From contig CAYNRQ010000037.1 in the NCBI GenBank assembly GCA_964399875.1, positions 1-10,500 of the forward strand: a stretch of 10,500 bases of DNA, in the 5' to 3' direction. The position numbers and the translations under genes are program-made. Positions 1 through 6,135 of the stretch are shown here, one piece after another. Under the pieces are notes generated by a model that saw only the letters and a program-made list of their open reading frames with translations, was not told where the DNA came from and made no database searches. This stretch comes from CAYNRQ01 sp964399875. GTDB lineage: Archaea > Aenigmatarchaeota > Aenigmatarchaeia > QMZP01. Numbering within the stretch: the stretch's first letter is position 1; each line of letters starts with the position of its first letter.

Positions 1-10
1 ATTACCTTGT

Positions 11-56
11 TTGGAACCACCGGTCAGAGACCGGTGGAATTCTTATTTAAATTACG
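11..56 (+). repeat. Hairpin plus TATA cassette, copy A
   Basis: A perfect 9-bp inverted repeat, CCACCGGTC (17-25) and GACCGGTGG (29-37) with a 3-nt loop, is followed 8 bp later by an archaeal TATA-like box, TTTAAATT (46-53). By hand alignment 37 of 46 positions match 2512-2558, with one gap in the loop. The similarity includes the stem, the linker AATTCT and the TATA box. Weak similarity (CCTYG) reaches the left edge, so the upstream part of this copy probably lies outside the window. It is either the 3' end of a structured RNA or a palindromic regulator site just upstream of a promoter; the sequence does not decide between them. Confidence 0.6.
46..53 (+). promoter_or_regulatory. Probable TATA box before the Cys-rich membrane protein gene
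   Basis: TTTAAATT matches the archaeal TATA consensus and the equivalent box at 2548-2555. By the spacing seen elsewhere in the window, transcription would begin near position 72-75. No ATG, GTG or TTG lies in frame exactly there, so how the downstream gene starts remains open. Confidence 0.45.
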
Positions 57-64
57 AAATATAC

Positions 65-727
65 TTGATAACTATCTTAGGGTATATCAAACCCATCCTG
101 TTTTTAGGAAGAATTAATAAGTTTTTACAGATTGGTTTCATTGTGTTTTTTATATTTGCTCTGTCCTATACTTCATTTTTAGAGGTTCAGAGAAATAATT
201 ATATTACGGAACAATTTAATCAGAGATATAATGTTGCATATTGGGATTCTGTGGATTGTGACTATTATTCAGGTCTGGATCGGGACTGGTGTATTTTTAA
301 TCAATCTACAAGCATGTATGCTGAATGTAAAGAATTTCCAGGGTCTTTTTGTAAAGATATTGGTTTGGAACCAGATTTCTTTCAAAACACCTGTGATAGG
401 AGAGTGATAAGATTAGACGATGCCTGTTTTGCCTGGGATGAAAAAACATTAATACTCTTTCATCATCTGGGCCATTGTGAATATATTGAAGATGAAAACA
501 TCAGCAAAGAATGTATATTTACAATATTTGAGGTTCATGGTAATGTTTCTGATTATTGCGACAGGGCAAATTACTATGAGTTTGATAATGAAACAATGAC
601 ATCACCTATATGGGCTTCCAAAAAGGATGCAATAAAATTTTGTTATGAAACAATTTTTTTGTCAACCCGTGATCCCAGATTCTGTTCAGATGACTGGTTT
701 TCTCAACAACAAGAAGAATGTCAATAA
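65..727 (+). CDS. Cys-rich membrane-anchored extracytoplasmic protein, unknown function
   Basis: Not recognised as a named family. From TTG at 65 it encodes 220 residues: a hydrophobic segment near residues 22-40 (core IGFIVFFIFALSY), then an acidic, aromatic-rich domain with 12 cysteines, which suggests disulphides outside the membrane. Several Cys pairs have similar spacing, e.g. CEYIEDENISKEC and CSDDWFSQQQEEC, giving a loose repeat C-x11-C with acidic residues inside. No catalytic motif is visible. The start is uncertain. The frame is open to the left edge, but residues encoded before 54 would come from the hairpin/TATA region, which is probably non-coding. TTG 65 is the first plausible start; GTG 143 is an alternative, and the first in-frame ATG (314) would lose the membrane segment. 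A 5'-damaged gene is possible. Codon use resembles its neighbours. Confidence 0.6.
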   Translation: MITILGYIKPILFLGRINKFLQIGFIVFFIFALSYTSFLEVQRNNYITEQFNQRYNVAYWDSVDCDYYSGLDRDWCIFNQSTSMYAECKEFPGSFCKDIGLEPDFFQNTCDRRVIRLDDACFAWDEKTLILFHHLGHCEYIEDENISKECIFTIFEVHGNVSDYCDRANYYEFDNETMTSPIWASKKDAIKFCYETIFLSTRDPRFCSDDWFSQQQEECQ

Positions 728-1012
728 ACCTATGTGCTGGCCTGATATGATATCCTTGTCTTTGAGAATTTACCCGAAGGTTTTTCCTGAAACCGCACCT
801 AATAGATACTGTTTCTGACGTGGACCTTATCTCAGGTCAGCACTGTTGCGGTGTTTCCGTGAACACTTTATCGCAAACAAGAACCTTTTTATTATCCGTA
901 AAGGTTCTTGTTTATTTAATTTTCCACAAAGTATTTAAATGTTACATCTGCTCATGCCCAAAACAAGCTTTACATCTCGCGTGCCCAAATATTTAGAAAA
1001 AATCTTTTATAT
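728..1012. other. Intergenic stretch with predicted RNA structure, no gene seen
   Basis: This lies between two convergent genes and I see no supported ORF on either strand. The first 190 bases hold several complementary segments: ACCGCA (about 791-796) with TGCGGT (847-852), GACCT with AGGTC (near 823-838), GTGTT with AACAC (about 851-866), and the 14-bp inverted repeat at 875-913. It could be the structured 3' UTR of the upstream gene or a small RNA, but no clear TATA box precedes it. Positions 924-1012 contain AT-rich sequence; an A6 run at 997-1002 reads as T6 on the minus strand just past the stop of the 1013-1249 gene and may terminate it. Confidence 0.4.
875..923. terminator. 14-bp perfect inverted repeat, probable bidirectional terminator
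   Basis: AAACAAGAACCTTT (875-888) is the exact reverse complement of AAAGGTTCTTGTTT (900-913), with an 11-nt loop. A T-rich tract (911-923) follows on the plus strand. It sits between convergent genes, a natural place for a bidirectional terminator. It is 147 nt beyond the upstream stop codon, so it may instead be the end of a long 3' UTR or of a small RNA. Confidence 0.5.
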
Positions 1013-1249
1013 TCAACCTGTTATGAGATATTTAACTAAAAGACCTGTTACCCTTTTCTCGAACTCTTTTCTTGTTTCCGGATCTCCCTGGATTATGGAT
1101 TTCACTTTTTTATTGACATCAGAAGAGTCGGCCCTCTGCATACCAAGAACTTCCCTGACAGCCTTGTCAAGCATCTGCCTGTTCTCTGGTGTCATGTCTG
1201 CACCGGCCTTTCTCATTATCTCTTCAAGGTGCCTTATTTGCTGTGCCAT
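1013..1249 (-). CDS. Small helical protein, unknown function
   Basis: This encodes 78 residues starting MAQQIRHLEEIMRKAG. The protein is charged and looks almost entirely alpha-helical, with no membrane segment, no Cys and no recognisable domain; it is probably cytoplasmic. A minus-strand TATA box, TTTAAATA (1276 down to 1269), begins 27 bp before the ATG, which supports a leaderless transcript and this start. The amphipathic composition and promoter make it much more credible than the overlapping plus-strand frame, whose product has no such character. It diverges from the MscS gene across a 60-bp shared promoter region, which could mean shared control but does not show a functional link. T6 on its own strand, about 10 nt after the stop, may end the transcript. 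Confidence 0.7.
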   Translation of the reverse strand: MAQQIRHLEEIMRKAGADMTPENRQMLDKAVREVLGMQRADSSDVNKKVKSIIQGDPETRKEFEKRVTGLLVKYLITG

Positions 1250-1268
1250 GTTAAGGAATTGCCCTGTG

Positions 1269-1288
1269 TATTTAAATAAATTTTTAAG
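1269..1288. promoter_or_regulatory. Divergent TATA boxes for the 78-residue protein and MscS
   Basis: On the minus strand TTTAAATA (1276-1269) lies 27 bp from the ATG at 1249. On the plus strand TTTTTAAG (1281-1288) begins 29 bp before the ATG at 1310. The boxes are back to back with 4 bp between them, so the two polymerase initiation complexes would compete for space. Confidence 0.6.
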
Positions 1289-1309
1289 TCAGCCCTGTAA
1301 TAATTCTAT

Positions 1310-2365
1310 ATGGGCTTATTTGATATTATAATGCAATATTCTGAGTATATAATAGCTGTTGCAATAATCATTTTATCTGTGGTGGTGGCCAAGCTCCTAA
1401 ACTATATTATTAAGAGGCATATCAGCAAACTAACCAAAAGAACAGAAAGCGAACTTGATGATATGATCGTTGCTGCCATACGCAGGCCTTTGTTTTACGG
1501 CATTCTGTTGGGTGGTGTCTATATTGCGATAAGAAATCTTTCTGTTCTGGCTGTGCATGCAGCAAATCTCTCCATGGTCTTTACTGTTATATTCATACTT
1601 TTCGGGGCATATATTGTTTCCAGGCTGATCAATGCAGTAATAGAATGGTATGGAAAGGAGATAGCTGCAAAAACAAAAACCAAGGCAGATGAACAGTTCC
1701 TGCCTATCTTCAAGAAGGTTGTGCTTATCATTGTATATGGGCTTGCAGGCATATGGATACTTAATCAGCTGGGCATTCAGGTTACCACACTTATAGCTGC
1801 CATGGGCATAGGAGGCCTTGCAATCGCACTGGCCCTGCAGGGAACACTCACTGACTTTTTTGCAGGAGCGCATATTGTTCTGGACAGGCCTATAAGGATT
1901 GGGGATTACATAGAAATAGAGGGCGGTGACAGGGGCAAGGTTGTGGATATCGGCTGGAGGACAACAAGAATCAGGAACTATGAGAACAATCTCGTTATAC
2001 TCCCTAATTCAAAATTAGCAGAAAGCAAGATAGTCAATTATTATTCACCAAGCGAGATTGTTGGTTTTATTATACCAGTCGGCGTGGCCTATAGTTCTGA
2101 TCTGGAAAGGGTGGAAAAAATAGCCCTTCAGATCGCCAAAAAGGTTCTTAAGGATAATGGCGGTGTTGAGGGTTTTGAACCAAAGGTCAGGTTTAAGGAG
2201 TTTGGCGACTCATCCATTAACTTCAGCGTATTCATGAAGGTAAAAAAATATTCCAACAAATTCAAGGCCAGGCATGAATTCATAAAGCAATTAAAGAAAA
2301 AATTTGACAAGGAAAAGATAGAAATAGCATTCCCCCAGCTGGATGTGCATCTGAAAAAAAAGTGA
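1310..2365 (+). CDS. mscS: MscS-family small-conductance mechanosensitive ion channel
   Basis: A 351-residue membrane channel of the MscS family, which opens under membrane tension to release solutes during hypo-osmotic shock. Hydrophobic segments lie near residues 12-33, 60-78, 86-110 and 133-152. The pore helix follows at about 155-190, with the Gly/Ala-rich pattern AAMGIGGLAIALALQGTL and then DFFAGAHIVLDRPIRIGD. The beta domain shows GKVVDIGWRTTRIR (209-222) and VILPNSKL (228-235). The C-terminal alpha/beta domain ends in the typical FPQLDVHL. E. coli MscS has 286 residues and three membrane helices; this one has one or two extra N-terminal helices, as in many archaeal members. A TATA box 29 bp upstream supports the ATG at 1310 and a leaderless mRNA. 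A T6 run about 30 nt after the stop may terminate it. Confidence 0.93.
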   Translation: MGLFDIIMQYSEYIIAVAIIILSVVVAKLLNYIIKRHISKLTKRTESELDDMIVAAIRRPLFYGILLGGVYIAIRNLSVLAVHAANLSMVFTVIFILFGAYIVSRLINAVIEWYGKEIAAKTKTKADEQFLPIFKKVVLIIVYGLAGIWILNQLGIQVTTLIAAMGIGGLAIALALQGTLTDFFAGAHIVLDRPIRIGDYIEIEGGDRGKVVDIGWRTTRIRNYENNLVILPNSKLAESKIVNYYSPSEIVGFIIPVGVAYSSDLERVEKIALQIAKKVLKDNGGVEGFEPKVRFKEFGDSSINFSVFMKVKKYSNKFKARHEFIKQLKKKFDKEKIEIAFPQLDVHLKKK

Positions 2366-2384
2366 TTTCACGCTCAGAATAAAG

Positions 2385-2392
2385 TTTATAAA
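2385..2392 (+). promoter_or_regulatory. TATA box for the structured RNA candidate
   Basis: TTTATAAA, preceded by purine-rich AGAATAAAG that could serve as a BRE. It begins 22 bp before the first base of the long stem at 2407. The usual archaeal distance would place the start site at about 2410-2414, inside the 5' arm of that stem, so transcription should begin at the structured segment. Confidence 0.55.
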
Positions 2393-2393
2393 C

Positions 2394-2402
2394 CTTTTTT
2401 CT
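2394..2402 (+). terminator. T-tract after mscS
   Basis: CTTTTTTCT, about 30 nt past the mscS stop. Archaeal RNA polymerase often terminates at short U-runs. The tract also lies just downstream of a TATA box, so it could simply be part of that promoter. Confidence 0.35.
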
Positions 2403-2406
2403 AACT

Positions 2407-2545
2407 TCTCAAACGGTTAATTGGCCAACTCCTCGCCGCCAGCCGCATGCAATTGGCTAATCGTTTGAGAGCAATTCCGCCGCGGCTGGTGTTCGCTGTT
2501 TGCCTCGCTGGGTGAAACCGCCGGTCTATTGAGCGGTGGAATTCT
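2407..2545 (+). ncRNA. Candidate structured RNA with H-type pseudoknot, undescribed to me
   Basis: Positions 2411-2540 contain 75 G/C of 130, against AT-rich flanks; in AT-rich archaeal genomes such islands usually mark structured RNAs. Stem P1 pairs 2407-2415 with 2462-2470 (9 bp), continues 2416-2419 with 2458-2461, and after a 4-nt bulge pairs 2424-2428 with 2453-2457. The P1 loop contains CCAGCCGC (2439-2446), the exact complement of GCGGCTGG (2482-2489). This extends to 10 pairs with 2437-2438 and forms a classic pseudoknot. A 9-position 3' hairpin (2518-2526 with 2531-2539) has one G-U pair and one mismatch. A TATA box lies 22 bp upstream. No match to tRNA, 5S, SRP or RNase P signatures was seen. 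It could be a free small RNA, or a structured 5' leader of the next gene; the second TATA box at 2548 favours a separate RNA. The 3' end is uncertain. Confidence 0.6.
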
Positions 2546-2558
2546 GATTTAAATAACG
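2512..2558 (+). repeat. Hairpin plus TATA cassette, copy B
   Basis: Second copy of the element at 11-56: hairpin 2518-2539, then an 8-bp linker and TTTAAATA. The distance from hairpin to TATA box is the same in both copies. Differences fall mainly in the hairpin loop and at single positions; one stem pair changes from A-U to G-U and one becomes a G-G mismatch. Confidence 0.6.
2548..2555 (+). promoter_or_regulatory. TATA box for the 984-residue secreted protein gene
   Basis: TTTAAATA begins 29 bp before the ATG at 2577. This predicts a leaderless mRNA starting at or next to that ATG and supports the chosen start. Confidence 0.6.
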
Positions 2559-2576
2559 TGTAGACAATATTATATT

Positions 2577-5531
2577 ATGAAAATTTTCTTGATTGCATTG
2601 GTTATGCTTTTGTTTTTGATAATGATTGTACCTGTCCGAGCCTGCCTCACAGGAGCTGACATTAATTGTGATGATACAATTAATATGACAGAACTGAATA
2701 ATTATATCCAGGAATGGTATCTGTGTTCTGGTTGTGTGGGTGATCTTTTCGAGGCCATTGAGGGTTATTATGAGGGAGCTGTTATCCCTCCTTGCACAAA
2801 CGATCCGGGATGTTCTGCAACTGGGAGTTTTTGTGATGGAAATAAACTTTATACCTGCAGTTTAGAAGATGGGTGTTTAAAAAGATCGGATGGTATAGAT
2901 TGTGGGGCAGGAAAGGTTTGCTCAGGTGGAGAATGTTTTTATGAGGGTGTTTGCGGAAATGGTTTAAAAGAACCAGGAGAGAATTGTGATGATGGAAGCA
3001 GTAATGGGAACATAGGTTTTTGCAATACTGATTGTGATGGCTTGGTGGGTAATTACTATGTCTCTATTGATGATCCTTCTTGTTCTGATGAAGGGCCTGG
3101 CACAAGTGAGCGCCCATGGTGCACAATAACAAGGGCCCAGAATTATAAGGACGGGTATGTTCCTGACGGTTATGACCCCATGGTGCAGGATGGCGACTTT
3201 GTTGTGGTAAGGAATGGGAATTATGGAGCCTATGATGAGAATAACGGACAGAATCCAAGACTTAAATGGCATATCTACAGGAATGACTGGATAACCTATA
3301 AGGCAGATGCCGGCCATACCCCTGTTTTGGATATGGTTTATATTAGGAATGAGGATGCCTGGCCGGATGATGGTGATGAAAACGGAAGGAACTATGTGAT
3401 TATTGATGGGTTCAGGATTAAGAACGGAGTTAAAATATTATACTCAGGCTATGTCAAGATTCTGAATTCTAATATAACAAAAGAATACTATATGCCTTAT
3501 GATGGATATCATGCTCCATACTTTTATCCAAATGTCCACATTGTTTCTATACAGTCTGGGTCTAAACACATCTATATTGAAAACAATGACATATGGGGAA
3601 ATACCAGACCAATAAGCGCTGAAAAAAATGATTACATATTCATAATAAATAACAGCTGTCATCACATCGGAGAGGATGGCATAAATGCAAATTCCAACCA
3701 TGTTATTATAGAAAACAATACAATTTACGATATCAACCAGTATAGAACATCCTTCCCTATCACAGGAACCCTGACCGGCACTTTCATAGAGAATGAGACT
3801 GTAATCCAGCCGGACACCGGAGCAGAAGGCTTGGTTGTTGATGTGCTCTTGAATGGGGTTGTGGCCATCCAGACCAACAATGGTCGTTTTCTGAAGAAAA
3901 GCCATGGAGGAGGAACCGTTATCGGCCAGGAGAGCGGAGCAACAATTGATGATGTATATGTTGATTATGCTCATACAGACTCCATACAAATACATTCAAA
4001 CGTTACCAACCTTACCATTAAAAATAATATCATCAGGAGAGATGAGGGCGGGCAGGGGTTGAAAATGGTCGGTCCGGACAATGTCAGGATTGAGAACAAT
4101 CTGATTTATACCACAGTGCCACTTTACTGGAGCGGTACTGAGGGTGGCATCACCATGGTAAACAATACCCTTGTTATACCAGTTGGGTCAAGCCCAAGTA
4201 GTGGAGGTGCCCCTGCTGTTGGTTATGAGGGTAAAGAATCCAATAACATGCTCATGATGGAAAACAACATCATCACCAGATGGGTGCTGGCAGATGACAG
4301 GAATGACCTGGGATTGTATTCCAGGGTATTTGAACATAGCAAAAACATTTTTGGAAACAACCCAGATGGGACAGGAGGATATCTTTATCCATTCAAAGTG
4401 AATTTTTCTTCAGAACTGGTTGATTATGATGTTGACAGTCTGTTTGTCAACCCGGCTGGCTTTGATTACAGAGTCAGGATGGGAACTCCGGCCTGTGATG
4501 GCAGTGTTAATGGAATGCCGGAAGTGGCTGTGGGGGCCTTGCCTTGCGTATGCCTGAATGATGATGACTGTGTGTTTGGCGGTAGTTGTGTGGATGGAGA
4601 GTGTGTTGGCACCAAGGCCTGTTTTGGAAATGATGCCTCCTGTGGGGCATTTCCTAACTGCCAGAACTGCGATTGGCAGGATGGTTGTTATGGTAGTAAG
4701 GAAAGGGATTATTCCTGTTCTGGGTCATCATGCACATATTCTAGCCATGACTGCACAAGTTGCGCTTGCTCCTGTGGTGGTTATGGTGTTCCAGAAGCCA
4801 ACGAAATGGATAATTGTGATGATGGGAAGGATAATGATTGTGACGGTTCTGTGGATGGGAGTGATTATGGATGCCAGAGTTTATCTGGAATTCCCATGGA
4901 TTTTGTGACCTTTTTCAGGTTTGAGGGTAATATTAAAGATTATCATGATAGAAATACAGGAACCTGGATAGGTGGTGATCCAAGTTTTGAGAAAAGAAAT
5001 GGTAATAGCTATGCAGTTATTTTCAATGGGATAGATCAGTACATTGATGCACCCAACAATGATGATTTCCACTTGAACGAATCCTTCACAATATCTGTAT
5101 GGGTAAAACCGGAGAAAACCTCTTCAGCAGCTGTTATTGCCAAAGGAACCATAGAGCAAACACCATATATGCAATACAACATATTCACAAGAGGGTCTGA
5201 AGATACTGTAAGGTTTTATGGTGAAATCTCAAACAATGAAATACGGGAAACTGTATCCACAGGTCAGGATTATAGTCTTGGGAGCTGGCAGCATGTTGCC
5301 TTAAGGTTTGATGGGTCTGCTTTGAGTATCTTCATTAATGGAGTTGAGATTAATTCTCTGGAATCAGACTTTTCTGCCCTAATTGTTCCTCTCGGTAGCT
5401 TTAATACTGTTAGAATAGGAAATGAACGGCACAGCAGATATTTTTTTGATGGTTCAATTGATGACATGCTCATCTACAAAAGGGCCTTAACAAACACTGA
5501 AATCACTCAGATTTACGAGGCTCAGAAATAA
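2577..5531 (+). CDS. Secreted mosaic protein: Cys-rich, beta-helix and LamG domains
   Basis: This 984-residue protein begins with a signal peptide (about 1-22). A dockerin-like, EF-hand-type segment follows near 26-45 (GADINCDDTINMTEL). Cys-rich repeats lie at about 72-155, including CGNGLKEPGENCDDG, typical of disulphide-rich extracellular repeats. YYVSIDDPSCSDEGPGTSERP (160-180) opens a right-handed parallel beta-helix running to about 640, with recurrent rungs such as HIYIENNDIWGN and LTIKNNIIRR. A beta module is inserted at about 393-462. A second Cys-rich stretch (655-767) holds a MopE-like motif, CDDGKDNDCDGSVDG. A LamG/concanavalin-like jelly roll (about 773-984) ends the protein (FNGIDQYIDAPNN, WQHVALRFDG, FDGSIDDMLIYKRAL). 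Beta-helix and LamG domains commonly bind or cleave polysaccharides, so a role in surface adhesion or glycan handling is likely; no catalytic residues could be assigned. There is no C-terminal membrane anchor, so it is either released or held by another protein. Its stop abuts the stop of the nitroreductase. Confidence 0.85.
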   Translation: MKIFLIALVMLLFLIMIVPVRACLTGADINCDDTINMTELNNYIQEWYLCSGCVGDLFEAIEGYYEGAVIPPCTNDPGCSATGSFCDGNKLYTCSLEDGCLKRSDGIDCGAGKVCSGGECFYEGVCGNGLKEPGENCDDGSSNGNIGFCNTDCDGLVGNYYVSIDDPSCSDEGPGTSERPWCTITRAQNYKDGYVPDGYDPMVQDGDFVVVRNGNYGAYDENNGQNPRLKWHIYRNDWITYKADAGHTPVLDMVYIRNEDAWPDDGDENGRNYVIIDGFRIKNGVKILYSGYVKILNSNITKEYYMPYDGYHAPYFYPNVHIVSIQSGSKHIYIENNDIWGNTRPISAEKNDYIFIINNSCHHIGEDGINANSNHVIIENNTIYDINQYRTSFPITGTLTGTFIENETVIQPDTGAEGLVVDVLLNGVVAIQTNNGRFLKKSHGGGTVIGQESGATIDDVYVDYAHTDSIQIHSNVTNLTIKNNIIRRDEGGQGLKMVGPDNVRIENNLIYTTVPLYWSGTEGGITMVNNTLVIPVGSSPSSGGAPAVGYEGKESNNMLMMENNIITRWVLADDRNDLGLYSRVFEHSKNIFGNNPDGTGGYLYPFKVNFSSELVDYDVDSLFVNPAGFDYRVRMGTPACDGSVNGMPEVAVGALPCVCLNDDDCVFGGSCVDGECVGTKACFGNDASCGAFPNCQNCDWQDGCYGSKERDYSCSGSSCTYSSHDCTSCACSCGGYGVPEANEMDNCDDGKDNDCDGSVDGSDYGCQSLSGIPMDFVTFFRFEGNIKDYHDRNTGTWIGGDPSFEKRNGNSYAVIFNGIDQYIDAPNNDDFHLNESFTISVWVKPEKTSSAAVIAKGTIEQTPYMQYNIFTRGSEDTVRFYGEISNNEIRETVSTGQDYSLGSWQHVALRFDGSALSIFINGVEINSLESDFSALIVPLGSFNTVRIGNERHSRYFFDGSIDDMLIYKRALTNTEITQIYEAQK

Positions 5532-6104
5532 TCAGTAAGAATTCCTGTGGACCAGGTCTTTTAGGCATCTTTTTGGAACATGCAGAATTCCTTCATCATC
5601 CTTCCAGTATTTTATGGATTCCCTGGCCTTTTCTGCCTTGGATTTCTCAGCAGGATATCCCAGGGCTATAACCAGATCTATCTCCCTGGTTTCTGGTATA
5701 TTTAGTATGGCCCTTAGCCTGTTCCTCTGTACGCTTCCTATGCAGCAGGATCCAAGGCCTTCCTCATGGGCCGTAAGCATGATGTTCTGGGCAGCCATTC
5801 CTGTATCATGGTGGCCTCCCCGGGGACGGATTTCTTTGTTCAAGAGTATAACTATGTAGGCCATAGGCTCCTGTCCCTTTGGCGGAGCACCGTTCTCCAG
5901 ATAGCCGGCCCACGCCAGGGTTGGAAATACATTCTGGGCTTTGTTTTTGTCATCTACAATAATGAATTCCCAGGGCTGCAGGTTTGCTCCTGAAGGAGCC
6001 ATTCTTCCTGCATTTACACATCTTTCCAGGATTTTGTAAGGAACAGGCCTGGGCTGGAACCTCCGGATTGTCCTTCTTTCCAGTATGTTCTTGTATACGC
6101 TCAT
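5532..6104 (-). CDS. Nitroreductase-family FMN-dependent oxidoreductase
   Basis: 190 residues, the usual length for a compact nitroreductase-family protein. The family signature is clear: RRTIRRF (10-16), which contacts the FMN phosphate, APSGANLQPWEFIIV (36-50), and HDTGMAAQNIMLTAHEEGLGSC (99-120) at the dimer/FMN face. The central LNIPETREIDLVIALGYPAE is also typical. Members transfer hydride from NAD(P)H through FMN to nitroaromatics, quinones, flavins or other acceptors; the substrate here cannot be told. Three Cys (C120, C121, C180) do not form an obvious Fe-S motif. A weak minus-strand TATA-like sequence, TATTAATTAA (6133-6124), begins 29 bp before the ATG at 6104 and supports that start. 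The gene diverges from the acetyltransferase across 31 bp and ends directly against the secreted-protein gene on the other strand. Confidence 0.88.
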   Translation of the reverse strand: MSVYKNILERRTIRRFQPRPVPYKILERCVNAGRMAPSGANLQPWEFIIVDDKNKAQNVFPTLAWAGYLENGAPPKGQEPMAYIVILLNKEIRPRGGHHDTGMAAQNIMLTAHEEGLGSCCIGSVQRNRLRAILNIPETREIDLVIALGYPAEKSKAEKARESIKYWKDDEGILHVPKRCLKDLVHRNSY

Positions 6105-6135
6105 ATTCTTATATTACAATCTATTAATTAATATT
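6105..6135. promoter_or_regulatory. 31-bp divergent promoter, nitroreductase/acetyltransferase
   Basis: For the plus strand, TTATATTA (6109-6116) begins 27 bp before the ATG at 6136. For the minus strand, TATTAATTAA (6133-6124) begins 29 bp before the ATG at 6104. Each box lies next to the start of the opposite gene, so the two promoters interlock and simultaneous initiation would be hindered. Confidence 0.5.

Noticed and set aside
728..870. C/D-box small RNA
   Set aside because: CTGA words occur, but no proper RUGAUGA C box is present at a suitable distance.
939..1331. 130-codon plus-strand frame
   Set aside because: It overlaps the complete minus-strand 78-residue gene and the divergent promoter; its product has no domain character and no promoter at the right distance.
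2407..2545. tRNA, SRP RNA or RNase P RNA
   Set aside because: There is no T-loop GGTTCRANYCC, no GNAR-type SRP domain sequence and no RNase P core motifs; the length and pseudoknot do not fit.
3444..3995. 183-codon minus-strand frame inside the beta-helix gene
   Set aside because: Its product is low-complexity Ile/Tyr/Cys-rich, an antisense shadow of beta-helix codons in a well-supported gene.
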